Positions 35,661 through 43,655 of a DNA stretch of 64,000 nt are shown here, piece after piece. Source of the DNA: Achromobacter sp. UMC46 (lineage in GTDB: Bacteria; Pseudomonadota; Gammaproteobacteria; Burkholderiales; Burkholderiaceae_B); NCBI RefSeq assembly GCF_014170335.1, contig NZ_LZZS01000005.1:186001-250000 (forward strand), read 5' to 3'. Positions within the stretch are counted from its first letter, which is position 1, and each line of letters begins with the position of its first letter. The notes under the pieces are model-generated. The model had not been told where the DNA came from and did not search any database. It worked only from the letters and a program-made list of their open reading frames with translations. Both the position numbers and the translations under genes were made by a program.

Positions 35661-35705
35661 TATATCGCAATTTATCGAATCATATATCGTTGTTGCTCGA
35701 TATAT
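35661..35705. promoter_or_regulatory. TATCG repeat cluster, candidate ArsR-family operator
   Basis: Arms ATATATCG (35682-35689) and CGATATAT (35698-35705) form a perfect 8-bp inverted repeat with an 8-bp spacer. Two more TATCG half-sites (35663-35667 and 35673-35677) lie on the same strand closer to the regulator start. The cluster is confined to the gap between the regulator gene and arfB. Confidence 0.6.
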
Positions 35706-35739
35706 AGTCATGCCCCTGTACGGAATGGGGCTATTGGCC

Positions 35740-36156
35740 CTAGTCGCCCTGCACGCGGCCGCGCAGGCGCTTGACCTCGCCATGCTGGACCTTGCGCTGG
35801 ATCCGGCGGCGCTGCGAAGACCGGGTGGGCTTGGTCGCGCGGCGCGGCTTGTCCACTTCAAGGGCGGAACGCAGCATGCCAAGCAGGCGTTCGATGGCTT
35901 CGACCCTGTTTTTTTCCTGGCTGCGGAACGATTGCGACTTGATGACGATCACGCCCTCTTTCGAGATGCGGTGGTCGCTGACGGCGCATACCGCGTCCTG
36001 GACCTCGGGCGGCAGGCCGGAGGCGCGGACATCGAAGCGCAGGTGGACGGCGCTGGAAACCTTGTTGACGTTCTGCCCGCCCGCGCCCTGCGCGCGGATC
36101 ATGGTGAACGTCAGGTCGCGCTCGTCCAGATAGAGGGAATCTTGGATGTGGAACAT
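35740..36156 (-). CDS. arfB: alternative ribosome-rescue factor ArfB (YaeJ)
   Basis: 138 aa, normal length. The catalytic GGQ is at residues 26-28 within RAQGAGGQNVNKVSSAVHLRF, split here for description. The C-terminal tail is Arg/Lys-rich (RATKPTRSSQRRRIQRK) and enters the empty mRNA channel of stalled ribosomes. It hydrolyses peptidyl-tRNA on ribosomes lacking a stop codon. The gene appears monocistronic; the 220-bp gap to queE holds only a GC hairpin (arms 36269-36276 and 36287-36294) and a TAAAAT box at 36310. Confidence 0.93.
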   Translation of the reverse strand: MFHIQDSLYLDERDLTFTMIRAQGAGGQNVNKVSSAVHLRFDVRASGLPPEVQDAVCAVSDHRISKEGVIVIKSQSFRSQEKNRVEAIERLLGMLRSALEVDKPRRATKPTRSSQRRRIQRKVQHGEVKRLRGRVQGD

Positions 36157-36376
36157 AGGCCGGCAGTCTACAAGATCGGGCGGCCGCCTACTTGCGCGAT
36201 GCGAACGCGCGGCATTGGCCAGACCGTCCGGCGCGCGCCACGCGCCCCTTTGGCGCCCCGCAAAACCCGCGCGGCGCAGGGTCATTCGCCGCGCCAACGC
36301 CACTGCAAGTAAAATAGTGCGCTTTTGCTCGACTATTACGGCGCCCGGCCACCCGCACCCCGCCATTACCCCCTTT

Positions 36377-37009
36377 ATGACCTACTCCGCCAAAGAAATC
36401 TTCAAGACCCTGCAAGGCGAAGGCGCCCATGCAGGCCGCGCGGCGGTATTTTGCCGGTTTGCGGGCTGTAACCTCTGGACGGGCCGCGAAAGCGACCGCG
36501 CCAGCGCCGCCTGCACCTTCTGCGACACCGACTTCATCGGCACCGACGGCGAAGGCGGCGGCAAATTCGCCACGCCAGACCTGCTGGCCGACGCCATCGC
36601 CGCCTCGTGGGGCGCAGGCACGGAAGACCGCTACGTGGTCTTCACCGGCGGCGAACCGCTGCTGCAGCTGGACGCCCCCCTGCTTACCGCCATCCATGCC
36701 CGCGGCTTCACCGTGGCCATCGAAACCAACGGTACCGTCAAGCCGCCGGCCGGCATCGACTGGATCTGCGTCAGCCCCAAAGGCACCGCGCCCATCGTCA
36801 TCGAGCGCGGCGACGAGCTGAAGCTGGTCTACCCGCAATCCAACGCGTTGCCCGAAACGTTCGCGCACCTGGATTTCGAACACTTTTTCCTGCAACCCAT
36901 GGACGGCCCCGCGCGCGTGGCCAATACCGAGCAAGCCGTCCAGTACTGTATGCAGCATCCGCAATGGCGGCTGAGTTTGCAGACCCACAAATACATAGGC
37001 ATTCCATGA
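36377..37009 (+). CDS. queE: 7-carboxy-7-deazaguanine synthase QueE
   Basis: 210 aa radical SAM enzyme. The cluster-binding cysteines are Cys31, Cys46 and Cys49, the CX14CX2C spacing found in many proteobacterial QueE proteins rather than the usual CX3CX2C. FKTLQGEGAHAGRAAVFCRF and VVFTGGEPLLQLD are family blocks. It converts 6-carboxytetrahydropterin to 7-carboxy-7-deazaguanine in queuosine biosynthesis. QueD, the preceding enzyme, is encoded 28 bp downstream. The long open frame upstream of 36377 has no resemblance to QueE. Confidence 0.94.
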   Translation: MTYSAKEIFKTLQGEGAHAGRAAVFCRFAGCNLWTGRESDRASAACTFCDTDFIGTDGEGGGKFATPDLLADAIAASWGAGTEDRYVVFTGGEPLLQLDAPLLTAIHARGFTVAIETNGTVKPPAGIDWICVSPKGTAPIVIERGDELKLVYPQSNALPETFAHLDFEHFFLQPMDGPARVANTEQAVQYCMQHPQWRLSLQTHKYIGIP

Positions 37010-37037
37010 TTTACCCCAACGCCTTGCGGAGCACGCA

Positions 37038-37481
37038 ATGATTTCCGTGACCCGCAGGCTGGAATTCGACGCCGGCCACCGCATTCCCGACCACCGCAGC
37101 CAGTGCCGCAACCTGCATGGCCACCGCTATGTGCTGGAAATCACCCTGACGGGTGATGTGGTGCAGGCCCCCGGCGAATCCGACAACGGCATGCTGATGG
37201 ATTTCTCGGAAATCAAGCACATCGCCAAGACCCACATCGTGGACGTCTGGGACCACGCGTTCCTGGTCTTTGAGGGCGACACGGCCGTGCGCGGCTTCCT
37301 GGACACCCTGCCCGGCCACAAGACCGTGGTGCTGGACCGCATCCCCACCGCCGAAAACCTGGCCCAGATCGTGTTCGACACCCTGGCGCCGCAATACCAC
37401 GGCCACTACGGCGCCGACCTGCGACTGACCCGCGTGCGCCTGTACGAGACGCCCAACTGCTGGGCCGACTGCAACGGCTGA
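37038..37481 (+). CDS. queD: 6-carboxytetrahydropterin synthase QueD
   Basis: 147 aa. The zinc ligands are His14, His27 and His29 (FDAGHR; LHGHRY), with catalytic Cys23. WDHAFLVF and PTAENLAQIVFDTL are family blocks. It makes 6-carboxy-5,6,7,8-tetrahydropterin from dihydroneopterin triphosphate, the substrate of QueE. queC and queF are not in the window, so the pathway is split on the chromosome. Confidence 0.95.
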   Translation: MISVTRRLEFDAGHRIPDHRSQCRNLHGHRYVLEITLTGDVVQAPGESDNGMLMDFSEIKHIAKTHIVDVWDHAFLVFEGDTAVRGFLDTLPGHKTVVLDRIPTAENLAQIVFDTLAPQYHGHYGADLRLTRVRLYETPNCWADCNG

Positions 37482-37490
37482 CGCCGTCCG

Positions 37491-37511
37491 GGCGCGGCGA
37501 TCTGCCGCGCC
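37491..37511 (+). terminator. GC hairpin after queD, possible terminator
   Basis: Perfect 8-bp arms GGCGCGGC (37491-37498) and GCCGCGCC (37504-37511) enclose GATCT. It starts nine bases after the queD stop. No T tract follows, so it may only stabilise the mRNA end or act with Rho. Confidence 0.35.
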
Positions 37512-37608
37512 TGCCCGCCCCCTGCCGTCCCCAGTTTCCCACTGATGCAAAACCGCGCTCCTATCTAGCCAATTGAAAAAATCAATGGGGATATTCGCCA
37601 TTTTCAAT

Positions 37609-37642
37609 TATTAGTAAGCTAATAGATAGGATACAATCTATT
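37609..37642. promoter_or_regulatory. two overlapping palindromes, candidate MarR operator
   Basis: Arms TATTAG and CTAATA (37609-37624, 4-bp spacer) overlap a second dyad with arms AATAGAT (37621-37627) and ATCTATT (37636-37642, 8-bp spacer). The second ends two bases before the ATG of the MarR gene. Size and position fit a MarR-dimer box that controls its own gene and the efflux operon. Confidence 0.7.
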
Positions 37643-37644
37643 CC

Positions 37645-38121
37645 ATGAACTCACCGTCCGACTCCCAACTCATGGCCACCACCGCAAACCTGATGGTGCT
37701 GTCGCGCGCCTATCGCGGCGCCGCCGACAAGGCGCTGGTCGACTACGGCCTGTCGCAAGCCACGGCCTGGCCCGTCATCCTGGCGGGCCGCCTGGGCGAC
37801 GGCGTGCGCCAGGGCGCGCTGGCCGAAGCGCTGGGGGTCGAAGGCCCGTCGCTGGTGCGCGTGCTGGACCAACTGGTCGCCGCCGGCTTGATGGAGCGCC
37901 GCGAAGACGCCCATGACCGCCGCGCCAAGACGCTGCACCTGACCGACGCGGGCCATGCGCTGCGCGCGCAGGTCGAGGATGTGCTGGTCGAACTGCGCCG
38001 CCGCCTGTTCCATGGCGTCAGCGAAGCCGACCTGGAAGCCTGCCTGCGCGTTTTCGACGCCTTGAAGGTGTCGCTGGGCCGCGGCACGGCCGGGGGCCAG
38101 CAACAGGACGACCAGCCGTGA
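37645..38121 (+). CDS. MarR family regulator of the FUSC efflux operon
   Basis: 158 aa. The winged HTH is typical: RQGALAEALGVEGPSLVRVLDQLVAAGLMERRED is broken here by description, with DRRAKTLHLTDAGHA forming the wing. Its stop overlaps the GTG of the FUSC gene by four bases. It probably represses the operon and releases DNA on binding an aromatic acid, as many MarR proteins do. A palindrome directly precedes its start codon. Confidence 0.9.
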   Translation: MNSPSDSQLMATTANLMVLSRAYRGAADKALVDYGLSQATAWPVILAGRLGDGVRQGALAEALGVEGPSLVRVLDQLVAAGLMERREDAHDRRAKTLHLTDAGHALRAQVEDVLVELRRRLFHGVSEADLEACLRVFDALKVSLGRGTAGGQQQDDQP

Positions 38122-40181
38122 AACTGCCGAACGTCCGCGAAACCATCTTTTCGCTCAAGAGCTACCTAAGCGCCATCATGGCGCTTTATCTGGCCTACAG
38201 CATGGGTTTGCCGCGTCCGTTCTGGGCGATGACCACCGCCTACGTCGTGGCGCAGCCCTGGTCGGGTGCGGTGCGCTCGAAAGCGCTGTACCGCCTGGTG
38301 GGCACCTTCATCGGGTCGGCCGCCACCGTCTACATGGTGCCGCGGCTGTCGAATTCGCCTGTCGTGATGACCGCCGCGATGGTGGCGTGGGTGGGCGCCT
38401 GCCTTTACATGTCGGTGCTGGACCGCACGCCGCGGTCGTACCTGTTCATGCTGGCGGGCTACACCGCAGCCATGATCGGCTTTCCCAGTGTGACGAACCC
38501 GTCGCTGGTATTCGACACCGCGCTGGCGCGCGTCGAAGAGATCAGCCTGGGCATCGTCTGCGCCACGCTGGTCCACAGCATCGTGCTGCCCCGCGGCCTG
38601 GCGCCCGTCTTGACCCTGCAATTGGACAAGGCCGTGCGCGACGCCCGCAACTGGATGCACGACACGCTCAGCGGCCAGAACGCCGAACAGCGCGACCGCG
38701 ACCGCCGCGTGCTGGCCAACGACATCACGCAGCTACGCCTCTTTTCCACGCACGTGCCGTTCGACACCAGCAACCTGCGCTGGACGTCCGGCGCGGTACG
38801 CGCCATGCAGGACCAGATTTCGGCGTTGACGCCGGCCGTGTCCGCGGTGGAAGACCGCCTACTCGCCTTGCAGGCCAACGACCAGGCCCTGCCCGAACCG
38901 GTGTCCGCGCTGCTGCATGACATTTCCGAATGGATCAATGCCGGCGCGCAAGCCTCGCACGAGACCGCGGTGCAACTGCGCGCCGCCGTCTCGCGGCTGA
39001 CGCCCGCGATCGACAGCCGTTCCACATGGCGCGACGCCCTGCTGGCCAGCCTGATGACGCGGCTGCGCGAACTGATCGACACTTATGACGAATGCCTGGC
39101 CCTGCGCCGCGAGATCCGCGCCGGCCTGCAAGGCGCGCCGCTGCGTGCGCCGATGCGGGCGGCCCGCCCCGCCCGCGATCCCAACGCCGCGCTGCACCGC
39201 GACCACGGCATGGCGCTGCTGTCGGCGCTGGCCGCGGGCGTGGCCATTTCGGTGTGCTGCGCGTTCTGGATCGGCACGGCCTGGAGCAACGGCGCCACCG
39301 CCGCGATGATGGCCGCGATCTTCAGCTGCTTCTTCGCGTCGCAGGACAACCCTGTGCCCGGCATCATGCAGTTCCTGACCTATACGGTGTATTCCATCCC
39401 GGTGTCGGCGCTGTACCTGCTGGGCATCATGCCCGCCATCCATTCGTTTGAAATGCTGGCCCTGTCGATGCTGCCCACCGCCTTCGTGCTGGGCATCTTC
39501 ATCGCGCGCCCCGCCAGCGCCGGCAAGGCGATGGCCATGCTGTTCGGCTTCCTGGGCACGATGGCGCTGCAAGACACCAACACGGCCGACGTCGTGTCCT
39601 TCATCGACACGCAAGTGGCGCAGTGCATGGGGGTCGCCACCGCCGCGATCATCGCCGCCATCTTCCGCACGGTCAGCGCCGACTGGAGCGCCCGCCGCAT
39701 CCAGGCCGCCAACTGGAAGGAACTGGCGACGCTGGCCAGTTCGCCGCGCGCGCCCTCGCGCCATACCTATGCCGCCCGCATGCTGGACCGCATCGGCCTG
39801 CTGCAACCGCGCCTGGCGCTTGCCAAGCGCCCGGACGACCTGGTCGCCGCCGACGCCCTGAAAGACCTGCGCGTGGGCCGCGACATCACCGAACTGCAGC
39901 ACGCGCGCCGCCATCTGCCGATGGCCGAGCCCACGATACAGCCCGTGCTGAACAGCCTGGCCCAGTTTTTCCGCGCCCGCTCGTCGTGGCGCATCGGCGA
40001 GAAGACGCCGGAGTTCCTGGCGCAGATCGACCGCGCGCTGTCCAGCGTGGCCGCCACGCCGCAAGGCCTGGCCGCCCGCGACCGCGCGGTGGTGGCCCTG
40101 GTGGGCATCCGCCGCGCCTTCTTCCCCGACGCGTCCGATTACCAACCCGCCCATCCCGCAATGGAGGGCCAATCATCATGA
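38118..40181 (+). CDS. FUSC/AaeB-like aromatic-acid efflux membrane protein
   Basis: 687 aa with two membrane blocks (about residues 15-160 and 370-520) around a cytoplasmic helical domain. The start MKLPNVRETIFSLKSYLSA and YSMGLPRPFWAMTTAYVVAQP match AaeB/FusC-type pumps. GTG start, overlapping marR by GTGA. With DUF1656, HlyD and NodT partners downstream it should form a p-hydroxybenzoate- or fusaric-acid-type exporter. The exact substrate is not determinable. Confidence 0.92.
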   Translation: MKLPNVRETIFSLKSYLSAIMALYLAYSMGLPRPFWAMTTAYVVAQPWSGAVRSKALYRLVGTFIGSAATVYMVPRLSNSPVVMTAAMVAWVGACLYMSVLDRTPRSYLFMLAGYTAAMIGFPSVTNPSLVFDTALARVEEISLGIVCATLVHSIVLPRGLAPVLTLQLDKAVRDARNWMHDTLSGQNAEQRDRDRRVLANDITQLRLFSTHVPFDTSNLRWTSGAVRAMQDQISALTPAVSAVEDRLLALQANDQALPEPVSALLHDISEWINAGAQASHETAVQLRAAVSRLTPAIDSRSTWRDALLASLMTRLRELIDTYDECLALRREIRAGLQGAPLRAPMRAARPARDPNAALHRDHGMALLSALAAGVAISVCCAFWIGTAWSNGATAAMMAAIFSCFFASQDNPVPGIMQFLTYTVYSIPVSALYLLGIMPAIHSFEMLALSMLPTAFVLGIFIARPASAGKAMAMLFGFLGTMALQDTNTADVVSFIDTQVAQCMGVATAAIIAAIFRTVSADWSARRIQAANWKELATLASSPRAPSRHTYAARMLDRIGLLQPRLALAKRPDDLVAADALKDLRVGRDITELQHARRHLPMAEPTIQPVLNSLAQFFRARSSWRIGEKTPEFLAQIDRALSSVAATPQGLAARDRAVVALVGIRRAFFPDASDYQPAHPAMEGQSS

Positions 40182-40390
40182 TCGGCGAATTCAATCTCTA
40201 CGGCATTTACTTCCCCTGGCTGCTGGTGCTGGGCATGGTCACCCTGGGCGTCGCCTGGGCCGTGCGCCGCGTGCTGGCCCGCGCCGGGCTGTATCGCCTG
40301 GTGTGGCACCCCGCGCTGTTCGATCTGGCGCTGTTCGTGGTGCTGCTGTATGGCGTCTCCCTGATATCCCCTTATTTTCTCCAGAGATAG
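40178..40390 (+). CDS. DUF1656 (AaeX-like) small membrane protein
   Basis: 70 aa with two membrane segments (residues 12-30 and 46-64). It starts MIGEFNLYGIYFPWLLVLG, characteristic of DUF1656, and overlaps the FUSC stop by ATGA. In AaeXAB-type pumps this small protein always accompanies the FUSC and HlyD parts; its function is unknown. The adaptor gene starts 3 bp later. Confidence 0.92.
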   Translation: MIGEFNLYGIYFPWLLVLGMVTLGVAWAVRRVLARAGLYRLVWHPALFDLALFVVLLYGVSLISPYFLQR

Positions 40391-40392
40391 GT

Positions 40393-41310
40393 ATGAAACT
40401 CCCCAATGCCCTTCGCCCAGCCGCTATCGGCAAGTTCGCCGTGACGGCCGTCGTCGTCGCCGCGGCCGCTTACGCCGGCTGGCAGCTCTGGGTGCACTAT
40501 GAAGTCGAACCCTGGACGCGTGACGGCCGCGTCAAGGCCTATGTGGTCCAGGTGGCGCCCGACGTCTCCGGCCTGGTGACCCGCGTGCCCGTGCACGACA
40601 ACCAGGACGTGAAGGCGGGCGACCTGCTGTTTGAAATCGACCGCGCGCGCTTCCAGCTGGCCTTCGACCAGGCCCAGGCCTCGGTGCGTTCGCAGCAGGT
40701 CGCGCACGACCAGGCCTTGCGCGACGCCAAGCGCAACCGCTCGCTGGGCCAACTGGTGGCGGCCGAAGCCGTCGAACAAAGCCAGACCAAGGTGCAGCAG
40801 ACCGAGGCCGCGCTGGCCCAGGCCCAGGTGCAACTGGACACCGCCCGCCTGAACCTGGAACGCAGCCGCGTGGTGGCCGCCAGCGATGGTCGCGTCACGA
40901 ACCTGGACCTGCGCGCGGGCTCTTACGCGTCGGCCGGGCGCGGCGTGATGGCGCTGGTAGACGCCGGGTCTTTCTACGTGGAAGGCTATTTCGAAGAAAC
41001 CAAGCTGCCCGGCATCCATGAAGGCGACCCCGTCACGGTGACGCTGATGGGCGATTCGCGCCGCATTAGCGGGCACGTGGAGAGCATCGCCATGGGCATC
41101 GCGGACCGCGACCGCAGCACGGGCGCCAACCTGCTGCCCAACGTGAACCCCACCTTCAACTGGGTGCGCCTGGCGCAGCGCATCCCGGTCCGCGTGAAGA
41201 TCGACGTCGTGCCGGACGGCGTGCGCCTGGTCGCCGGCCAGACCGCCACCGTGTCGGTGGACACGAAGCCCGCGCAGGCGGCCTCGGCCGACACGCGCCA
41301 GCCGACCTGA
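40393..41310 (+). CDS. HlyD-family adaptor of the FUSC pump (AaeA-like)
   Basis: 305 aa. It has one N-terminal membrane anchor (residues 14-33), then YEVEPWTRDGRVKAYVVQVAP (split at WTRDG), the AaeA/EmrA signature of the first lipoyl half. A coiled-coil hairpin (about 90-160) follows, then the second lipoyl half VVAASDGRVTNLDLRAGSYA. Unlike the adaptor at 23.4 kb it is anchored by a helix and not by a lipid. It connects the FUSC protein to the outer-membrane channel. Confidence 0.93.
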   Translation: MKLPNALRPAAIGKFAVTAVVVAAAAYAGWQLWVHYEVEPWTRDGRVKAYVVQVAPDVSGLVTRVPVHDNQDVKAGDLLFEIDRARFQLAFDQAQASVRSQQVAHDQALRDAKRNRSLGQLVAAEAVEQSQTKVQQTEAALAQAQVQLDTARLNLERSRVVAASDGRVTNLDLRAGSYASAGRGVMALVDAGSFYVEGYFEETKLPGIHEGDPVTVTLMGDSRRISGHVESIAMGIADRDRSTGANLLPNVNPTFNWVRLAQRIPVRVKIDVVPDGVRLVAGQTATVSVDTKPAQAASADTRQPT

Positions 41311-41364
41311 GCCCGCACGCAGTCCCCTTTCAACCTTTTCTTTCAACGCCAAGCCGTACCTGCC

Positions 41365-42786
41365 ATGAACACCAAACACCTTCTGCCGCTGATGCTGGCC
41401 CTTGCGCTGGCCGGATGCACCACCGTGGGCCCTGACTATCAGGTGCCTGCCGGGTCGGTCGTCCAGCGGCAGGCCGCCCAAGGCGCCTTCGTCGAAGCGC
41501 AGGCCGGCGTGTTCCAGCAGGAAGCGGTGTCGGGCCACTGGTGGCGCCTGTATAACGACCCGGTGCTGGACGGCCTGGTCGAAAAAGCCCTGTCGGCGAA
41601 CACGGACTTGCGCGTGGCCAGCGCCAACCTGGAACGCGCGCAAGCCGCCGTGCAGGAATCCCAGGCGCAGCAGCAGCCCACGATCGGCGTCAACGCCTCG
41701 CCCACCTTCGGCCACGTGTCCGGCTTGCAGGAATTGCAGCCGGGCGTCAATCCGCCCAGCCGCTGGTCGTATTCGGCCGGGGCCAGCGTGTCGTACCAGC
41801 TGGACCTGTTCGGCCAGATCCGCCGCGCCATCGAAGCCGCCAGCGGCGACGCGCAGGCCGCGCAAGCCGCCTACGACGCCACGCGCGTCACCGTTGCGGC
41901 CGAAACCGCCCGCGCCTACGCCAACATGTGCGCGGCAGGCATGCAGCTGGCGTCCGCCCAGCACTCGGTGCAAGTGCAGAAGGAATCGCTGGACGCGGTC
42001 AGCCGTTTGCAGCGCGCCGGCCGCGGCACCACGCTGGACGTGACCCGCGCCCGCAGCCAGCTGGAACAATTGCAGGCCAACCTGCCGCCCTTCCAGTCGC
42101 AGCAGCGCACCGCGCTGTACCGGCTGGCCGCGCTGACGGGGCAGACGCCGAATGAAATCCCGACGTCGCTACTGCAGTGCGCCGCCGCGCCGCGCCTGAC
42201 CGACACCATTCCCGTGGGCGATGGCGCCGCGCTGCTGCGCCGCCGCCCCGACATCCGCCAGGCCGAACGGACGCTGGCGGCCAGCACGGCGCGCATCGGC
42301 GTGGCCACGGCCGACCTGTATCCGAAGATCACGCTGGGCCTGTCCGGCGCCTCGGGCGGCCCCGCCTCCATGCTTGGCGACCGCGGCACCTTCGGCTGGA
42401 GCGTGGGTCCGCTGATTTCATGGACGATCCCCAACACCGGCGCCGTGCAGGCCCGCATCGCCGAAGCCGAGGCCAACACCAAGGCCGCGGTCGCGCGCTT
42501 TGACGCCACGGTGCTGAACGCGCTGCGCGAAACGGAAAGCGCGCTGGTCGTCTACGCCCGCCAACTGGACCGCGACGCGTCCTTGCGCGCCGCCCGCGAC
42601 CAAAGCGCCGAAGCCGCCTCGCAGGCCCGCCAGCTGTTCCAGTACGGCAAAACCGACTACCTGACGGTGCTGGACGCCGAACGCACGCTGGCCACCAACG
42701 AAAGCGCGCTGGCCGCCTCGCAAGCCGAACTCAGCAGCGACCAGATCGCCGTCTTCCTGGCGCTGGGCGGCGGCTGGGAGAAGTAA
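41365..42786 (+). CDS. NodT/OprM-type outer-membrane efflux lipoprotein of the FUSC pump
   Basis: 473 aa. Lipobox ALAGC with Cys18 acylated. TolC-fold repeats include WWRLYNDPVLDGLVEKAL and LLRRRPDIRQAERTLAASTARIG (split between RPDIR and QAER), the usual NodT signature. It ends the MarR-FUSC-DUF1656-HlyD operon and follows the adaptor by 54 bp. It would provide the outer-membrane exit for the pump. Confidence 0.92.
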   Translation: MNTKHLLPLMLALALAGCTTVGPDYQVPAGSVVQRQAAQGAFVEAQAGVFQQEAVSGHWWRLYNDPVLDGLVEKALSANTDLRVASANLERAQAAVQESQAQQQPTIGVNASPTFGHVSGLQELQPGVNPPSRWSYSAGASVSYQLDLFGQIRRAIEAASGDAQAAQAAYDATRVTVAAETARAYANMCAAGMQLASAQHSVQVQKESLDAVSRLQRAGRGTTLDVTRARSQLEQLQANLPPFQSQQRTALYRLAALTGQTPNEIPTSLLQCAAAPRLTDTIPVGDGAALLRRRPDIRQAERTLAASTARIGVATADLYPKITLGLSGASGGPASMLGDRGTFGWSVGPLISWTIPNTGAVQARIAEAEANTKAAVARFDATVLNALRETESALVVYARQLDRDASLRAARDQSAEAASQARQLFQYGKTDYLTVLDAERTLATNESALAASQAELSSDQIAVFLALGGGWEK

Positions 42787-42816
42787 ACGGCCGCTCGGCA
42801 GCGAGGCCTGGCCGGG

Positions 42817-43521
42817 TCAATGCACCGTGGCGCCGTCCGGCGGCGTCTGGTTCAGGCCCAGCGCCGCTTCCCAGCTGCGCAGCGGCACGCAGGTCTGCAA
42901 GCGCACGATGGCGCGCTGGACCAGCGCGGGATGCAGTTCGTGGCCGACGTGGCTGGCGATGTCGATGGTGGAATCGCCATGCAGTTCTTCCAGCCGGGCC
43001 TGGGCGGCCTGGATGTGGGCCGCGCTCATCACCGGGTCGTCGGCGCCGTGCAGCAGATGAATGGTGGTGTATTGGGGCGCGGTCTTGGGCAGTTGCGCGT
43101 AGCGGCCGGAAAACGCGATCACGCGCCCCGCCATGCCGTCATGGGCTTGCACCAGTTCCAGCGCCATGATGGCGCCCTGCGAAAACCCGGCCAGCGCGGT
43201 GTCGGACTGCAGCAGGCTGAAACGGGCCTGCGCCCGGCGCACATAGGCTTCCAGGGGCGGCATGGCTTGCGCCACGCGTTCGGGACGGTTTTCTTCGGTC
43301 ACGCCGCGCACTGAAAACCACTGCCGGCCCGTCGTGCCGCCGTCGAAGGGTTCGAACCCTTCGGGCACCAGCACCGCCGCCGTCGGAAACGCCGCGCGCA
43401 CCGCTTCGGCCATGGGCCGCAGGTTCTCGGGCGAGCCGCCCACGCCGTGCAGCAGGATGAACAACTGGCGCACGTCGACGCCAGGTTCGGGAAGGAATTC
43501 AAGAGAATGGGAAGACGCCAT
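42817..43521 (-). CDS. serine carboxylesterase (YpfH / phospholipase-carboxylesterase family)
   Basis: 234 aa, cytoplasmic. FILLHGVGGSPEN gives the oxyanion loop, AGFSQGAIMALEL the nucleophile elbow, LLHGADDPVM the catalytic Asp and HVGHELHPAL the His. This is the small alpha/beta-hydrolase group that includes E. coli YpfH. MASSHSL at 43521 is preferred over an in-frame start seven codons upstream. It converges with the efflux operon and diverges from the amino-acid permease. Confidence 0.9.
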   Translation of the reverse strand: MASSHSLEFLPEPGVDVRQLFILLHGVGGSPENLRPMAEAVRAAFPTAAVLVPEGFEPFDGGTTGRQWFSVRGVTEENRPERVAQAMPPLEAYVRRAQARFSLLQSDTALAGFSQGAIMALELVQAHDGMAGRVIAFSGRYAQLPKTAPQYTTIHLLHGADDPVMSAAHIQAAQARLEELHGDSTIDIASHVGHELHPALVQRAIVRLQTCVPLRSWEAALGLNQTPPDGATVH

Positions 43522-43655
43522 GAGACTGCTCCGTACTGGCATAAGGCCGTTGGGCTACGCCCTGATGACAGCATTGTAAAATGCGCGGCTTAAAGCGGAC
43601 GACCCACTGGCTTCAAGCCGGACTGCGGCCGCAACGGCCCTCTTTCACCCCTGTA

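Noticed and set aside
36269..36294. GC hairpin upstream of queE considered as a preQ1 riboswitch
   Set aside because: It lacks the A-rich tail and pseudoknot partner of preQ1 aptamers and is far from the ribosome-binding region.
36146..36376. Open frame upstream of queE as a fused extra domain
   Set aside because: The translation is Arg/Ala-rich and without similarity; it overlaps the arfB promoter and the queE start is well defined.
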